NCBI RefSeq assembly: GCF_001317355.1 | Contig: NZ_LKET01000068.1 | Location: 372,001 to 436,000, forward strand | Source: Oxobacter pfennigii | Lineage (GTDB): Bacteria > Bacillota > Clostridia > Clostridiales > Oxobacteraceae | Direction of reading: 5' to 3' | DNA length: 64,000 nt | Shown here: piece by piece, positions 53,033 through 62,208 of the stretch | How the letters are laid out: each line of letters opens with the position of its first letter | Numbering within the stretch: the stretch's first letter is position 1 | Position numbers and translations under genes: made by a program | Notes under the pieces: model-generated | The model's database searches: none | What the model was told of the DNA's origin: nothing | Seen by the model: the letters and a program-made list of their open reading frames with translations, nothing else

Positions 53033-54604
53033 TTATTCCTGATAGGTGTCATAGAAGAACACAACGCCCTCATATGCCGGATTTGGTTTAAATCCTTTAA
53101 AATGACTGTTTACAGCCCAAACAGATTTATCATCAAAGGCAAATATAAAGTATGCCTTGTCCAGCAATTCCTTCTGCACATCGGAAAGTATCTTTGATGC
53201 ATCGTCTATGCTTGTAGCACTTGTTTTGTCAGCCTCTTCAATCATTGCGTCCAAGTTTTTATCCGCTATATATGACAGGTTAAAGGATATATTCTCTTCT
53301 GAATGGACCAGGCTGTAAAACCAGCTCATGGGGCTTGCATAATCAGGCCACCAGAACATAACCAGCAAATCCTGCCTGTCGTTTGGATTGGTACTTTTTG
53401 ATTTTTCCCAGACGTTATCCCAGTTCATCTCATGTATCTGCAAATCTATTCCGAGTTTTTTAAGATTTACCTGGAAAACCTGTGCCATATTCCTGTAGGC
53501 TTCATTTCCTGTGGTAAAGGTCATTTCAAGTTTCAACCCGTTTACATCCACTCCGGACTTTTCAAGATATTCCTGGGCTTTGCCCATATCAAACTCATAT
53601 TTTTCGAGATTTTCATCATGGCCCCACAGCCCCTGAGGTATTAATCCGTATGACCTTAAAGCCATACCGTCTTTTATATCATTTATTGTTTCGTCATAGG
53701 GGAAGGCATAATTTAATGCCCTTCTGAAATCAGCGTTATCCAAAGGCTTTTTCTGAGTATTAATATAGACTGCTGCGTTTTTCCAGCTTGCCCCTTCAAT
53801 TACTTCTACCCCGTCGGTATCCCTTAATGCTTTTATGTCAGTTACGGATAACCCCTGGGTTATCTGAGCATCTCCCTTTTCAACCAGCTGTCTTCTTGAC
53901 GAGCTTTCAGAACTCTTTTTGATGATTATGCTGTCATACTGGTTATCTTTCCATCCTTTCCAGTAATCGTCAAACTTGGCAAGTATAACTTCCTCGCCCT
54001 TTGTAACCTGTTGTACTTTATATGGGCCTGTTCCTGCTTCATTGCCTTCATTAAACCATGCGCTGTCATTATCCACGGCATTTGGCGATATTATAAATGC
54101 CGCATACCCTGCGCTGGCGATATAGTCTAATGGTGCTGCATATTTAAGCTTGAATTCTACGGTATTTTCATCCACAGCTTTGATTTCTTCAACGCAGTCC
54201 CAAATGTATGCGGCACCCATCTTCATGCTTATGGTCTTATCTATTGATTTCTTTACCGCATCGGCATTCAGTACCGCCCCGTCATGAAATTTGACATCTT
54301 TTCTTATATTAAACGTCCATACCGTACCGTCGCTGTTCTTGTCCCAACTTTCGGCAAGGAGGGGCTCTACCTTTTGAGTATCAATATTATATCTGGTCAA
54401 GGTTTCATAAACATTATGCAATACAATAATTCCGTTAGAGTATTCAACCCTCGGGTCAAAATCTACATATGGCTCTGAGTAATAAGAATAATAAGCTATT
54501 TTAGGTTTTTTTTCCCCGTTGGGTGTGCTGCTGCCTCCTCCGCATCCCGTAAAAACAATCGCCAAAAGTACTGCCGTTAAAGCTAAACTGACACATTTTT
54601 TCAT
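53033..54604 (-). CDS. Peptide-binding lipoprotein (SBP_bac_5)
   Basis: A 523-aa lipoprotein. The signal peptide ends in the lipobox VFTGC (Cys21), followed by a Gly/Ser linker and the large extracellular solute-binding family 5 fold (NVYETLTRYNIDTQKVEPLL, AESWDKNSDGTVWTFNIRKD). It delivers peptides or related amides to the DppBC permease. AAGGAGG precedes the ATG, and it is the first importer gene. Confidence 0.93.
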   Translation of the reverse strand: MKKCVSLALTAVLLAIVFTGCGGGSSTPNGEKKPKIAYYSYYSEPYVDFDPRVEYSNGIIVLHNVYETLTRYNIDTQKVEPLLAESWDKNSDGTVWTFNIRKDVKFHDGAVLNADAVKKSIDKTISMKMGAAYIWDCVEEIKAVDENTVEFKLKYAAPLDYIASAGYAAFIISPNAVDNDSAWFNEGNEAGTGPYKVQQVTKGEEVILAKFDDYWKGWKDNQYDSIIIKKSSESSSRRQLVEKGDAQITQGLSVTDIKALRDTDGVEVIEGASWKNAAVYINTQKKPLDNADFRRALNYAFPYDETINDIKDGMALRSYGLIPQGLWGHDENLEKYEFDMGKAQEYLEKSGVDVNGLKLEMTFTTGNEAYRNMAQVFQVNLKKLGIDLQIHEMNWDNVWEKSKSTNPNDRQDLLVMFWWPDYASPMSWFYSLVHSEENISFNLSYIADKNLDAMIEEADKTSATSIDDASKILSDVQKELLDKAYFIFAFDDKSVWAVNSHFKGFKPNPAYEGVVFFYDTYQE

Positions 54605-54808
54605 GGTTTTACCTCCTTCTATTTTTTTCTTGCAGGCAATCCGTATATTGGTATAATTTTAGCATAAATATAAATATTTACATTTATTATTTTTATAAAA
54701 TTAACAGTTGTTTTTTGTAAAAAATATAAATTTAAATGCTTTTTTCAAGTCTTTATGAACAATTACACCCTGTTGGGAATATAACCCACGAACTTTTATA
54801 ATAAAACA

Positions 54809-54848
54809 CCGGCATAAATATACAAATATTTTTGTATATTTATGCCGG
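54809..54848 (-). terminator. Terminator after the dipeptidase gene
   Basis: CCGGCATAAATATACAAA pairs perfectly with its complement. On the minus strand TGTTTTATT follows. It separates the dipeptidase gene from the importer operon. Confidence 0.75.
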
Positions 54849-54877
54849 CGAATATCCTTATTTATTATGTTGTATAT

Positions 54878-56278
54878 TTATTTTGACAGCTCATATATGG
54901 CCTTGGAATATATTTTTGTTAATTTAATCAAATTTTCAACAGTGATATATTCATCTTTTTGATGAGCCAGTTCTTCTTCGCCGGGGAATACCGGCCCAAA
55001 AGCTGCAGTATTTTTCATTGAACGTGCATATGTTCCTCCTCCGATTACTATGGGCCTGCTTTTATCGCCTGCCGTCTGGCCTTTATATACCTTCATAAGC
55101 TTTTGTATAAGAAAATGATCTTCGGGAATATATATTGGATTATCATCATCAGTAACTTCCACATCAATGCCAGTCCCATTAAGTCCATTATAAATTCCTT
55201 CGCAAACGGTGGAACTCTTATATGTTACGGGATACCTGATATCCAATGTTAGCGTTACTCCATGGCTGTTTAAGTCTATCATACCGGCATTGAGCGTCAG
55301 TTTGCCGGATAATTCGTCATAAAATCCGCAGCCTATGGACCTGCCGTTATATTCCATACCTATCTTTTCTTTATATACTCTGATAAAATCATATATGCTG
55401 TCTTCCTGCATGCCCAGTCCGTATATAAAAAGCATCATTACGGAAATTGCATTCAGTCCTTTTTCAGGAGTGCTGGCATGTGCCGTCTTGCCCTTAGAAT
55501 ATAAAACCATATCATCGTCCATGGTTTCAATTTTCAAATCATACCCGTATTTTTCATTAAATTTATAAACAGAACCCCTTACATATGCTTTTTTATCCTC
55601 TTGGACTTCAAATATGGCCGTGCAGCAGTCAGGCACTACGTTAGGTGCGCTTCCGCCCTTCATATGTTTGAGCCTTATGCCGGAATCCCTTGTATTATCA
55701 AATTTCTTATAAAGCTTAAGAGCCAGGATTCCCTTTTCCCCGTTAATGACGGGAAAATTAGCATCTGGCGTGAATCCTATATCAAACGCCTTCTCATTTG
55801 ATAAATAATATTGAATGCCTGAGCAGCCTGTTTCTTCATCAGTTCCAAATACAATTCTTATCTTTTTACAGGGTTTTACACCACATTCCATTAAAGCCTT
55901 TATACCATAGAGTGCGGCTATTGCCGGACCCTTATCATCCAGCGCACCCCTTCCGTAGAGCTTTCCGTCATGAACTATTCCTTCAAAGGGCGGAAAAGTC
56001 CATCCTCCCCCTTCAGGAACGGTATCCACATGGACCAGTATGCCTGCAATGCCGCTGCCTTCACCAAACTCAGCATGGCCGGCATGGCCATCCACATTTT
56101 TTACTTTAAACCCCATATTCCTGCTTAAATCAAGAACATAAGTTAAAGCCTCATATGGGCCTTGCCCATATGGCATTCCCGGCTCCGGGTTGCCCCGAAC
56201 GCTCCGTATTTTAATAAGCTCCCGGGTAGACTTAACTATTTCATCTTTATAACCGTCTATTATACTTTCTAAATTCAT
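54878..56278 (-). CDS. Sapep-type (M20) metal-dependent dipeptidase
   Basis: A 466-aa M20-family peptidase. Metal and catalytic motifs are GILVHVDTVPEGGGW, YGRGALDDKGPAIAALYG and VFGTDEETGCSGIQYYL. The lid domain covers the middle third. Sapep/PepV enzymes hydrolyse dipeptides inside the cell. Placement with a dipeptide importer and an aminopeptidase suggests a peptide-use locus. GGAGG lies upstream of the ATG. The gene is separated from the aminopeptidase by the 200-nt long-hairpin element. Confidence 0.9.
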   Translation of the reverse strand: MNLESIIDGYKDEIVKSTRELIKIRSVRGNPEPGMPYGQGPYEALTYVLDLSRNMGFKVKNVDGHAGHAEFGEGSGIAGILVHVDTVPEGGGWTFPPFEGIVHDGKLYGRGALDDKGPAIAALYGIKALMECGVKPCKKIRIVFGTDEETGCSGIQYYLSNEKAFDIGFTPDANFPVINGEKGILALKLYKKFDNTRDSGIRLKHMKGGSAPNVVPDCCTAIFEVQEDKKAYVRGSVYKFNEKYGYDLKIETMDDDMVLYSKGKTAHASTPEKGLNAISVMMLFIYGLGMQEDSIYDFIRVYKEKIGMEYNGRSIGCGFYDELSGKLTLNAGMIDLNSHGVTLTLDIRYPVTYKSSTVCEGIYNGLNGTGIDVEVTDDDNPIYIPEDHFLIQKLMKVYKGQTAGDKSRPIVIGGGTYARSMKNTAAFGPVFPGEEELAHQKDEYITVENLIKLTKIYSKAIYELSK

Positions 56279-56310
56279 CTATATATCCTCCTATTAAAAA
56301 TGTCAAAAAT

Positions 56311-56510
56311 GGACTATTAGTTTTGAACAGCGTAATGAGCATTGTGAGAGTTCTGAACAAGTTCTTGGTGACGCTGCCACCGAAAATGCTTAGAATTTTT
56401 GATTGTTTGAGCGAGAGCGAGTTATCAAAATTCTTGCATTTTCAAGGCAGGGAACCTTAGAACTTGCAGAACTCGAACATAGCAAATGGAGCGTTCGAAA
56501 CTAATAGTCC
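56311..56510. repeat. Long imperfect hairpin element, copy 2
   Basis: The ends GGACTATTAGTTT and AAACTAATAGTCC are perfect inverted repeats 200 nt apart, and most of the interior also pairs (GAGTTCTG with CAGAACTC, GAAAATGC with GCATTTTC). The centre carries TTGTTTGAGCG and AGCGAGTT (56403-56423), as in the element at 24218. No coding potential. Confidence 0.7.
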
Positions 56511-56519
56511 CCTTATTTG

Positions 56520-57566
56520 TTAACTTGATAATAACTTATCCGATATTTCTTTTAAGGCCGGATGAACAATCTCGCCGTTTCTTAATAAAATTTCATCATC
56601 CAGCCATACGGTGGAATTTAAGCAAATACCGTCGCAATGGGATTTGGCGTCTATTCCGGGGGCTGCATCAATGGGGCTTACATAGCCTATTCCCCATTCG
56701 GTACACCCCCACACTCTCTCGTCTTCCACAATATCCCCCGTCAGCCTGGCTCCGGGATTTAGCCCATAAGCCATATGGGCTACTTTGAACATGTTCTCGT
56801 CTTTAAAGCTTTCCAGCCATTTTCTAAACTCTACCGACTGTTTTCCGCCTTTTATATCCTTAATTATTCCATCTGCTATTTCAATTTTTACAGGCTCATC
56901 TAAAAGGTCGCAAGGAGGAACCAGAGAGCCGTCAAAAGCTATGACGCCATTAATGCTTCCGAATTTGGGAACCACATTTATCTGCCCCGGCAGCATGTAT
57001 ATACCGCCCGGTTCATAAGCCTCTCCTGCATCGCAGGATACCACATGGTCAGGGTCAGTCTCAAACTTAATATCAGTACCCGACAGAGTTGTCACATGTA
57101 TGGTTTTTGCTTTTCTGTTCATTTCGGCAATCCTTTGCAGCAATTGTGAAAGCAATTTAATATCTACCCTGCCTATGGTCCTTACAAGCATGCTCGGGTT
57201 CATTCCCACAAGGTTTATATATCTCATCTTCTTGTTATTTTCAACAGCAACTTCAAAAGGGGTGGAATATAAAAGCCATTTATTATTATATTCTATCCAT
57301 ACATCTGCTTTTGTAAGAACGGCTCCCAAGGCTTCGACGGGCAGCTTTGGATCAGCTGCTTTTCCTACACCGTCAGGAGTTGCAAGCCATATTACCATTG
57401 GCTTTGCTCCAAGGCTGTAAGCGCTCTGAGCTGTGGTATTAACCACGCTTTCATTTGATTCCGTATCTGCAGTTATAACCACTGTCTCACCCGGCATTAT
57501 CCTGAGCATGTCGCGCGTTAGTATATCTGCAGCTTTTCCTAACTCAAATTCATATTGTTTCGGCAT
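56520..57566 (-). CDS. M29-like aminopeptidase
   Basis: A 348-aa protein of the leucyl aminopeptidase (M29-type) group: RIMPGETVVITADTESNESV at the start, MNRKAKTIHVTTLSGTDIKF, and DERVWGCTEWGIGYVSPIDA near the end. It probably removes N-terminal residues from imported peptides in the cytoplasm. GGAGGG precedes ATG 57566. It is the first of the co-directional peptide-use genes. Members of this broad family are often annotated without a known substrate. Confidence 0.75.
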   Translation of the reverse strand: MPKQYEFELGKAADILTRDMLRIMPGETVVITADTESNESVVNTTAQSAYSLGAKPMVIWLATPDGVGKAADPKLPVEALGAVLTKADVWIEYNNKWLLYSTPFEVAVENNKKMRYINLVGMNPSMLVRTIGRVDIKLLSQLLQRIAEMNRKAKTIHVTTLSGTDIKFETDPDHVVSCDAGEAYEPGGIYMLPGQINVVPKFGSINGVIAFDGSLVPPCDLLDEPVKIEIADGIIKDIKGGKQSVEFRKWLESFKDENMFKVAHMAYGLNPGARLTGDIVEDERVWGCTEWGIGYVSPIDAAPGIDAKSHCDGICLNSTVWLDDEILLRNGEIVHPALKEISDKLLSS

Positions 57567-57636
57567 AAAATCCCTCCATAATTTTCCACCTTAATAGTTT
57601 ATTATTAACAATTATACTACTTATGCGTTGTTTTTC

Positions 57637-57655
57637 TTTTGTACATTATACAAAA
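57637..57655. promoter_or_regulatory. Palindrome upstream of the aminopeptidase gene
   Basis: TTTTGTA-CATTA-TACAAAA is a perfect 7-bp dyad about 75 nt upstream of the start, in the expected promoter zone. A regulator such as the nearby PucR protein could bind here, but this is untested. Confidence 0.35.
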
Positions 57656-57737
57656 ATTCAGCAGGGTGTTTGTAATATTTATCACTTGCAATAATCTTAT
57701 GGTTACATTAAAACAAAATAATTCTGACCATAAAACA

Positions 57738-57773
57738 AAAAATTATACCCCTTAACACAGGGGTATAATTTTT
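57738..57773 (-). terminator. Terminator of the second corrinoid operon
   Basis: AAAAATTATACCCC pairs perfectly with GGGGTATAATTTTT around eight bases, just past the S3 stop codon. On the minus strand the stem ends in a T-run. Confidence 0.8.
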
Positions 57774-57805
57774 GTAAATTTCGTGACTTATTTAAAAAAT
57801 TAATT

Positions 57806-57949
57806 TTAAAGGTGATAGGATAAGAATCTGAATATTTCCTTTTCTATATCCACGAATATATCCAGAAGATATACCTGGTCATCTTCAGACAGATTATATT
57901 TTTCAATTAATTCTTCTCTGGAAAGAACTGAACCATATTTTTTTTCCAT
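57806..57949 (-). CDS. Small acidic protein S3 (47 aa) after UroD paralog 4
   Basis: The 47-aa sequence begins MEKKYGSVLSREELIEKYNL and ends with an amphipathic helix. GAAGGGAAG is upstream of ATG 57949; an in-frame ATG at 57970 is an alternative. It starts 45 nt after the methyltransferase stop and ends the operon before a terminator. No family is recognised. It is the third case in this window of a ~45-aa acidic gene immediately after a UroD-type methyltransferase. Confidence 0.62.
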   Translation of the reverse strand: MEKKYGSVLSREELIEKYNLSEDDQVYLLDIFVDIEKEIFRFLSYHL

Positions 57950-57994
57950 TGATTTCTTCCCTTCTTTCATTTATTATTTTATAGACTTTCAGCA

Positions 57995-59140
57995 TTAATA
58001 TTTGCCGTATTCTTTTACAAACTCAATGACTGCCTGCAGGTTTTCATCCTTGACGTCACTGCCTCTGATTGCTCCTTTGTTTGTACTGAAGATGTAATTA
58101 CCGCCGCCGGCTACATTATCTAAAGTTCTCTTTGCTTCGTCAATGCACTGCTGCTTTGTTCCTGTCTTCAATAATACAGCCGGGTACATGCTCCTCCATA
58201 CAAAATTTGTTGAAACCTTTTGAGCGACTAATTTTTGATCTGAAGCTTCGAAGGTAATTATAGCCGGAGTAGGTATATCATTTATAAGGTCAAGATGCGG
58301 ATCCCAGTTTTGCTCATAATGAATTGCAGGTATGAAGCCGGCTTCCTGAGTGGCGATCATCAATTTCTTAAAGGTGGGCCACCAGAATTTTTCAACATCT
58401 TTTGTCTTCATAAATGGAGCCATATGCAATGGATAGCTTATTGTCGGTATTGCACCTCTTTTTGGAGTAATTTTAATCTGCTCTATTTCATATTGAAGCA
58501 CTGCTTCACAAGCATCTAATACCCACTGGGGATTTCTCTTAACATCGATCATAATCGTCGAGAAACTGCGGATATAGTCAGCAATAAAATCAAAGGGAGC
58601 CCAGAGGAGATTGCAGGTGGTTTGAGCAGTTGAGCGCTGATATTGTTCGGCCAGCTTTACACCCATACCTGCAAATTTTGATGCCACTACATCACGGGCT
58701 ATCTTTATCTTCAGGTGTCCGAGAACCGGCTCTTCCTGCAGAATTCCAAATACCCTGGGTTGAATCTTATTAACTATAAATTCAAAGGGGTCTTTACTGA
58801 ATTCAGGATATTCTTCCGTCTCTAATGGAGCGATGTTCGGATGCTGGAAGAATCCGTCTGCTCCCGGCTGCATGAATTTCTGATCTATATAACGAAACAC
58901 AGCGGCTTGAGTACTTGGTACAGTCGGAAGAGTATCTGTGTCAAAACGGCGTGCCATCTCCTCCGCAGCCTCATAGCATTTTTGGGGGCTGTATTGGTCA
59001 CGCTTAACGGAATATCCTACCTTTTCCAGTGCTGCTTCTATGCTTATACCGGCAGTTACAGGCACTCTCTTTGGCTTTATGCCCTTCATCAGGTCCGTAA
59101 AAAGTTGATCTCTTTCGTTCTTCAAAGTGTTATCACTCAT
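57995..59140 (-). CDS. UroD-family methyltransferase, paralog 4
   Basis: A 381-aa UroD-superfamily protein. It has the family-like KPKRVPVTAGISIEAAL, APFMKTKDVEKFWWPTFKKL and the C-terminal EFVKEYGKY tail shared with paralogs 2 and 3. The barrel-strand motif is IPAIHYEQNWDPH, with a His but no Cys two residues on. Its start codon abuts the corrinoid-protein stop (TAAATG), so it is very likely the substrate methyltransferase of that protein. The MFS transporter upstream may import the methylated substrate. Paralog 3 has a similar partner set. Confidence 0.87.
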   Translation of the reverse strand: MSDNTLKNERDQLFTDLMKGIKPKRVPVTAGISIEAALEKVGYSVKRDQYSPQKCYEAAEEMARRFDTDTLPTVPSTQAAVFRYIDQKFMQPGADGFFQHPNIAPLETEEYPEFSKDPFEFIVNKIQPRVFGILQEEPVLGHLKIKIARDVVASKFAGMGVKLAEQYQRSTAQTTCNLLWAPFDFIADYIRSFSTIMIDVKRNPQWVLDACEAVLQYEIEQIKITPKRGAIPTISYPLHMAPFMKTKDVEKFWWPTFKKLMIATQEAGFIPAIHYEQNWDPHLDLINDIPTPAIITFEASDQKLVAQKVSTNFVWRSMYPAVLLKTGTKQQCIDEAKRTLDNVAGGGNYIFSTNKGAIRGSDVKDENLQAVIEFVKEYGKY

Positions 59141-59779
59141 TTATTTCACCCACCCCTGACATATTTTAACGCCTTCTGCTGCGTTAGTCGTGAAAGCATC
59201 TGCGCCTATCTGAGCGCAAGCTTCCTTCGTTACGGGATTTCCGCCTATTATGATTTTTACGCTGTCCCTTAATCCTGCTTCTTTAATAGCATCAACGGTA
59301 TCTTTCATTGCTTCCAGTGCAAGGGTCAATACTCCGCTCATGCCTATAATGTTTGGTTTAACCTCTTTAACCTTGTCGATGAATGCTCCAGCCGGCTGGT
59401 CAATTCCTAAATCGTAAACTGTAAAACCTGCAGCTTCACACATGCTCTTGAATATGTTCTTTCCGATGTCATGCAAGTCTCCGGCAACTGTTCCTAAGAC
59501 AATTGAACCTGCGCTTGCGGTGTTTGCACTTCCCAATACCGGTTTCAAGGTATTGATTGCGTTTGTAAGAAGCTCTCCTGCAAATATTAAGTCTCCCACG
59601 AAATACTCGCCTTTCTCATAAAGGTCACCGACGATTGCCATGCCGCTCTGGCAAGCTGCCACAACCTGCTGTGCGTCTTCTTCCGAAGGATTTGTTGCCA
59701 CGAAGCTGCCTAATACTTCAAGGACTTTTTCTTCATCCAGTTCTCCCACAGATGCTGTTAAAGCTTTTAAATCCACCAT
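59141..59779 (-). CDS. Corrinoid protein of a methyltransferase system, copy 2
   Basis: A 212-aa methyl carrier with a helical cap and a Rossmann domain. The cobalt-ligand motif is D101-L-H103-D-I-G106. It is very close in sequence to the copy at 14740, including the DLYEKGEYFVGDLIFAGELL segment, so the two systems are recent duplicates or recombined. AAGGAGG precedes the ATG. It lies between the MFS transporter and its methyltransferase partner. Confidence 0.93.
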   Translation of the reverse strand: MVDLKALTASVGELDEEKVLEVLGSFVATNPSEEDAQQVVAACQSGMAIVGDLYEKGEYFVGDLIFAGELLTNAINTLKPVLGSANTASAGSIVLGTVAGDLHDIGKNIFKSMCEAAGFTVYDLGIDQPAGAFIDKVKEVKPNIIGMSGVLTLALEAMKDTVDAIKEAGLRDSVKIIIGGNPVTKEACAQIGADAFTTNAAEGVKICQGWVK

Positions 59780-59889
59780 AAATATATTCCTCCTTTAAAA
59801 TTGGTTGGATTGTTATATATAATTACTTGCTCCTACGCCATATAAGTTGTCCAAATAAAGGGCCGGGGCAGTAATATATTTTGAAATCT

Positions 59890-61143
59890 TTATGCTGTTT
59901 TTGCCTCTGTCTTTTGCATTGTTTCCTTCATCGGGAGCATGCATAAAACCTGAATTACAAAGCTTAGAGCCACCACCATAATAACTATGGTATAACTTGC
60001 CGTTGCATCCAATATGAATCCTATAAGCAGCGGATAAACTACTGAACCCAATTGGCACAAAGCATTATATATACCCATGGCCGTTCCTGCATAGGGTCCC
60101 TTCGCCCTTTCGGTCTGCATTACGTTATTGTTGTTGCCGAAGGCTGCCACCAAACCACGGATCAGCATGATTCCCCACAGGAAAGAAACGTTCTTTGTCA
60201 TAACCAGCATTGCTGTAGTTACTGCCGTTAAACCATAGCTCATCATCGCCAGATTGCGGCGTGATTTTAACATATCGGTTATAAGTCCGCCTATTGTAGG
60301 TGTGAACAGCCTGACTCCATTGGCAGCAGCAAAAATAGCGCCTGCAACAGGTAATGTAAACCCATGAACATTCATAAAAAATGGCATTGTAAAGGTATTA
60401 AATCCCTGATTTGCACCAACGGACAAAAACTGCACTATTGTTCCTAAGACAAATTCCTTTGATAAGAGTATTTTTAATGCACCTTTCATATCCGCAGCTT
60501 TCTCTTCAGCAGTTTTTTCCTTTTTACCGCTCTGGGCAAGGGCTGCCCCTCTTTCCTTAGCGAAGATCTGGAATACAACCGCAACAACCAAGGCTGCTAC
60601 TGCTGCCCAGGTAAATGCCGGCCTCCAGCCAAAGGTATTGATTATGGGCGTAAAAGCTACGCCGGATATAAATGTTCCAAAGGTAGGCCCTGTCATGATA
60701 AATCCCATGGCAACGGCTCTTCTCCTGTCGGTAAACCAGCCTAAATTCATCTTGGCTCCGCCTGCAAACAAAGGCCCGCTGGCTATGCCTGCCATAACCC
60801 TTAAGAAGAAAAGCACCCAGTAATTTGACGAAAATATTATAAGGAAAGTAAACACGGCAGTTAAAAGTGATGATACTGACAATGATTTTCTTGGTCCAAA
60901 CTTATCAATAAAATATCCCGAGAAAAAATTTGAAGCAACATATCCGACATAATATGCTGACATCAATCCGCCCGCCTGTGTCATTGTAATCCCCAGCTGC
61001 GGTGCCGCAGTCGGAATTGCTACTGTCCACACTGTACGGGAAATAAAGGATACCGCATAAGTAAGCATGCATAATGCCGCTACCAGCCAGCTATACCAGG
61101 TGACCTTTTCCTCACTTTGATTGACTGCTTTAACTTCAGTCAT
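59890..61143 (-). CDS. MFS transporter of the second corrinoid module
   Basis: A 417-aa membrane protein with 12 predicted helices and the MFS loop motif FIDKFGPRKSLSVSSLL between helices 2 and 3. A second-half loop has DMLKSRRNLAMMSYG. It is the first gene of the operon, followed after 110 nt by the corrinoid protein. The likely role is import of the methylated substrate, such as an aromatic ether or betaine-like compound, but no sequence feature fixes this. The start is ATG 61143, with GGGGAGGTATTTAA upstream. Confidence 0.88.
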   Translation of the reverse strand: MTEVKAVNQSEEKVTWYSWLVAALCMLTYAVSFISRTVWTVAIPTAAPQLGITMTQAGGLMSAYYVGYVASNFFSGYFIDKFGPRKSLSVSSLLTAVFTFLIIFSSNYWVLFFLRVMAGIASGPLFAGGAKMNLGWFTDRRRAVAMGFIMTGPTFGTFISGVAFTPIINTFGWRPAFTWAAVAALVVAVVFQIFAKERGAALAQSGKKEKTAEEKAADMKGALKILLSKEFVLGTIVQFLSVGANQGFNTFTMPFFMNVHGFTLPVAGAIFAAANGVRLFTPTIGGLITDMLKSRRNLAMMSYGLTAVTTAMLVMTKNVSFLWGIMLIRGLVAAFGNNNNVMQTERAKGPYAGTAMGIYNALCQLGSVVYPLLIGFILDATASYTIVIMVVALSFVIQVLCMLPMKETMQKTEAKTA

Positions 61144-61617
61144 TTAAATACCTCCCCAGTTTATTTAATTTTTATTAAGGCTAAAATTACACCTCCCCAG
61201 GATAAATTTAAACAAGGCAGCATGAGAGATAAAACAGAAATTGATACAGTTAATGCCAAAGATAAAATAAAATATAGCTTGCAGATTTTAATTAGAAGTT
61301 GAGGTACGTGATATGAATTGTAAAACAACATGTGAGCTGCAAAGAAAAGTGTTATAAATATAAGATAAATTATTATAAAACAGCACGTTTTTAATATGTA
61401 TATGCATGCCCGTTTAATAAATTGCTTTTCATTTATTATATATCACTTGTAATTTTTATACAAATTTAGCATTTTTATTTCACAGCGATGTAAAGCATTT
61501 TACGTCATTTACCCTTTTATTTCGCTTGTTTTCTTTGTTTTTCATATAATTTGTACATGCTTTTAAAATATATGTGACTTTAGTAAATTACAATGAGATT
61601 ATTAGTCGTAAATACAA
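61144..61617. other. Non-coding region upstream of the MFS operon
   Basis: An AT-rich stretch. ACCTCCCCAG occurs twice (near 61150 and 61191); on the minus strand these are two copies of a ribosome-site-like CTGGGGAGGT. A small dyad GTAAA-GCAT-TTTAC lies near 61490. No gene or clear promoter was found. Confidence 0.4.
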
Positions 61618-61647
61618 ATAAAAAAAGCAAAGAGCTTAGCCTTTGCT
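61618..61647 (-). terminator. Terminator at the 3' end of the ABC remnant
   Basis: AGCAAAG and CTTTGCT form a short stem. On the minus strand it ends in CTTTTTTTATT. Confidence 0.7.
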
Positions 61648-62076
61648 AAAATATCAAATCCTTTTTTTTAAAGATTGCCGCACTTATAATAAATGAAAAT
61701 ATACCATACAGGGATATTATACCAAACCCTGTCACAATTTCCTTCATTGCCATACCTGAAGTTAAAAGTTTATATGTATTGAAATAATTGCTTATCATGT
61801 ATATCGAAGTTTCGGGAAAAAACTGATCCATAAACAGGGATACCACCAGGAATCCTACTCCGCTTAAAGCAGCTAAAGATGAATTGGGCATAAGCAGGCA
61901 AAACCACATCATAACCATGCCGAAAGAAACATATGATATCATGGAAACTCCATAGGTTATAAGTGTAAAGGCTATTCCCTAACAGTCAAGTCTATATTAT
62001 CAATTATTTTTCTTCCGCTTAAATGTTTTGTAAGACCTATAACCTCTATAACATTTATTGCATTTGTATCATTCAT
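61646..62076 (-). pseudogene. ABC exporter remnant (ATPase start joined to permease end)
   Basis: ATG 62076, behind GGAGG, opens 34 codons of an ABC ATPase N-terminus (IEVIGLTKHLSGRKIIDNID) and then meets a stop. The following stretch encodes ~98 residues of an ABC-2 permease C-terminus (helices ending SAAIFKKKDLIF). A large internal deletion that removed the Walker motifs and most of the permease explains this best. Confidence 0.7.
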
Positions 62077-62208
62077 GATTTTCCTCCGCTGAAACCTTTA
62101 TAAATCTCAAGTTCCCCCAAATTGGCAGCATCCGGTTTATTAAAAATCCGGCATTACTATTTTATAGCTTTGCCTTAATTTTATCAACAATAAAACAGAG
62201 AGGACAAA

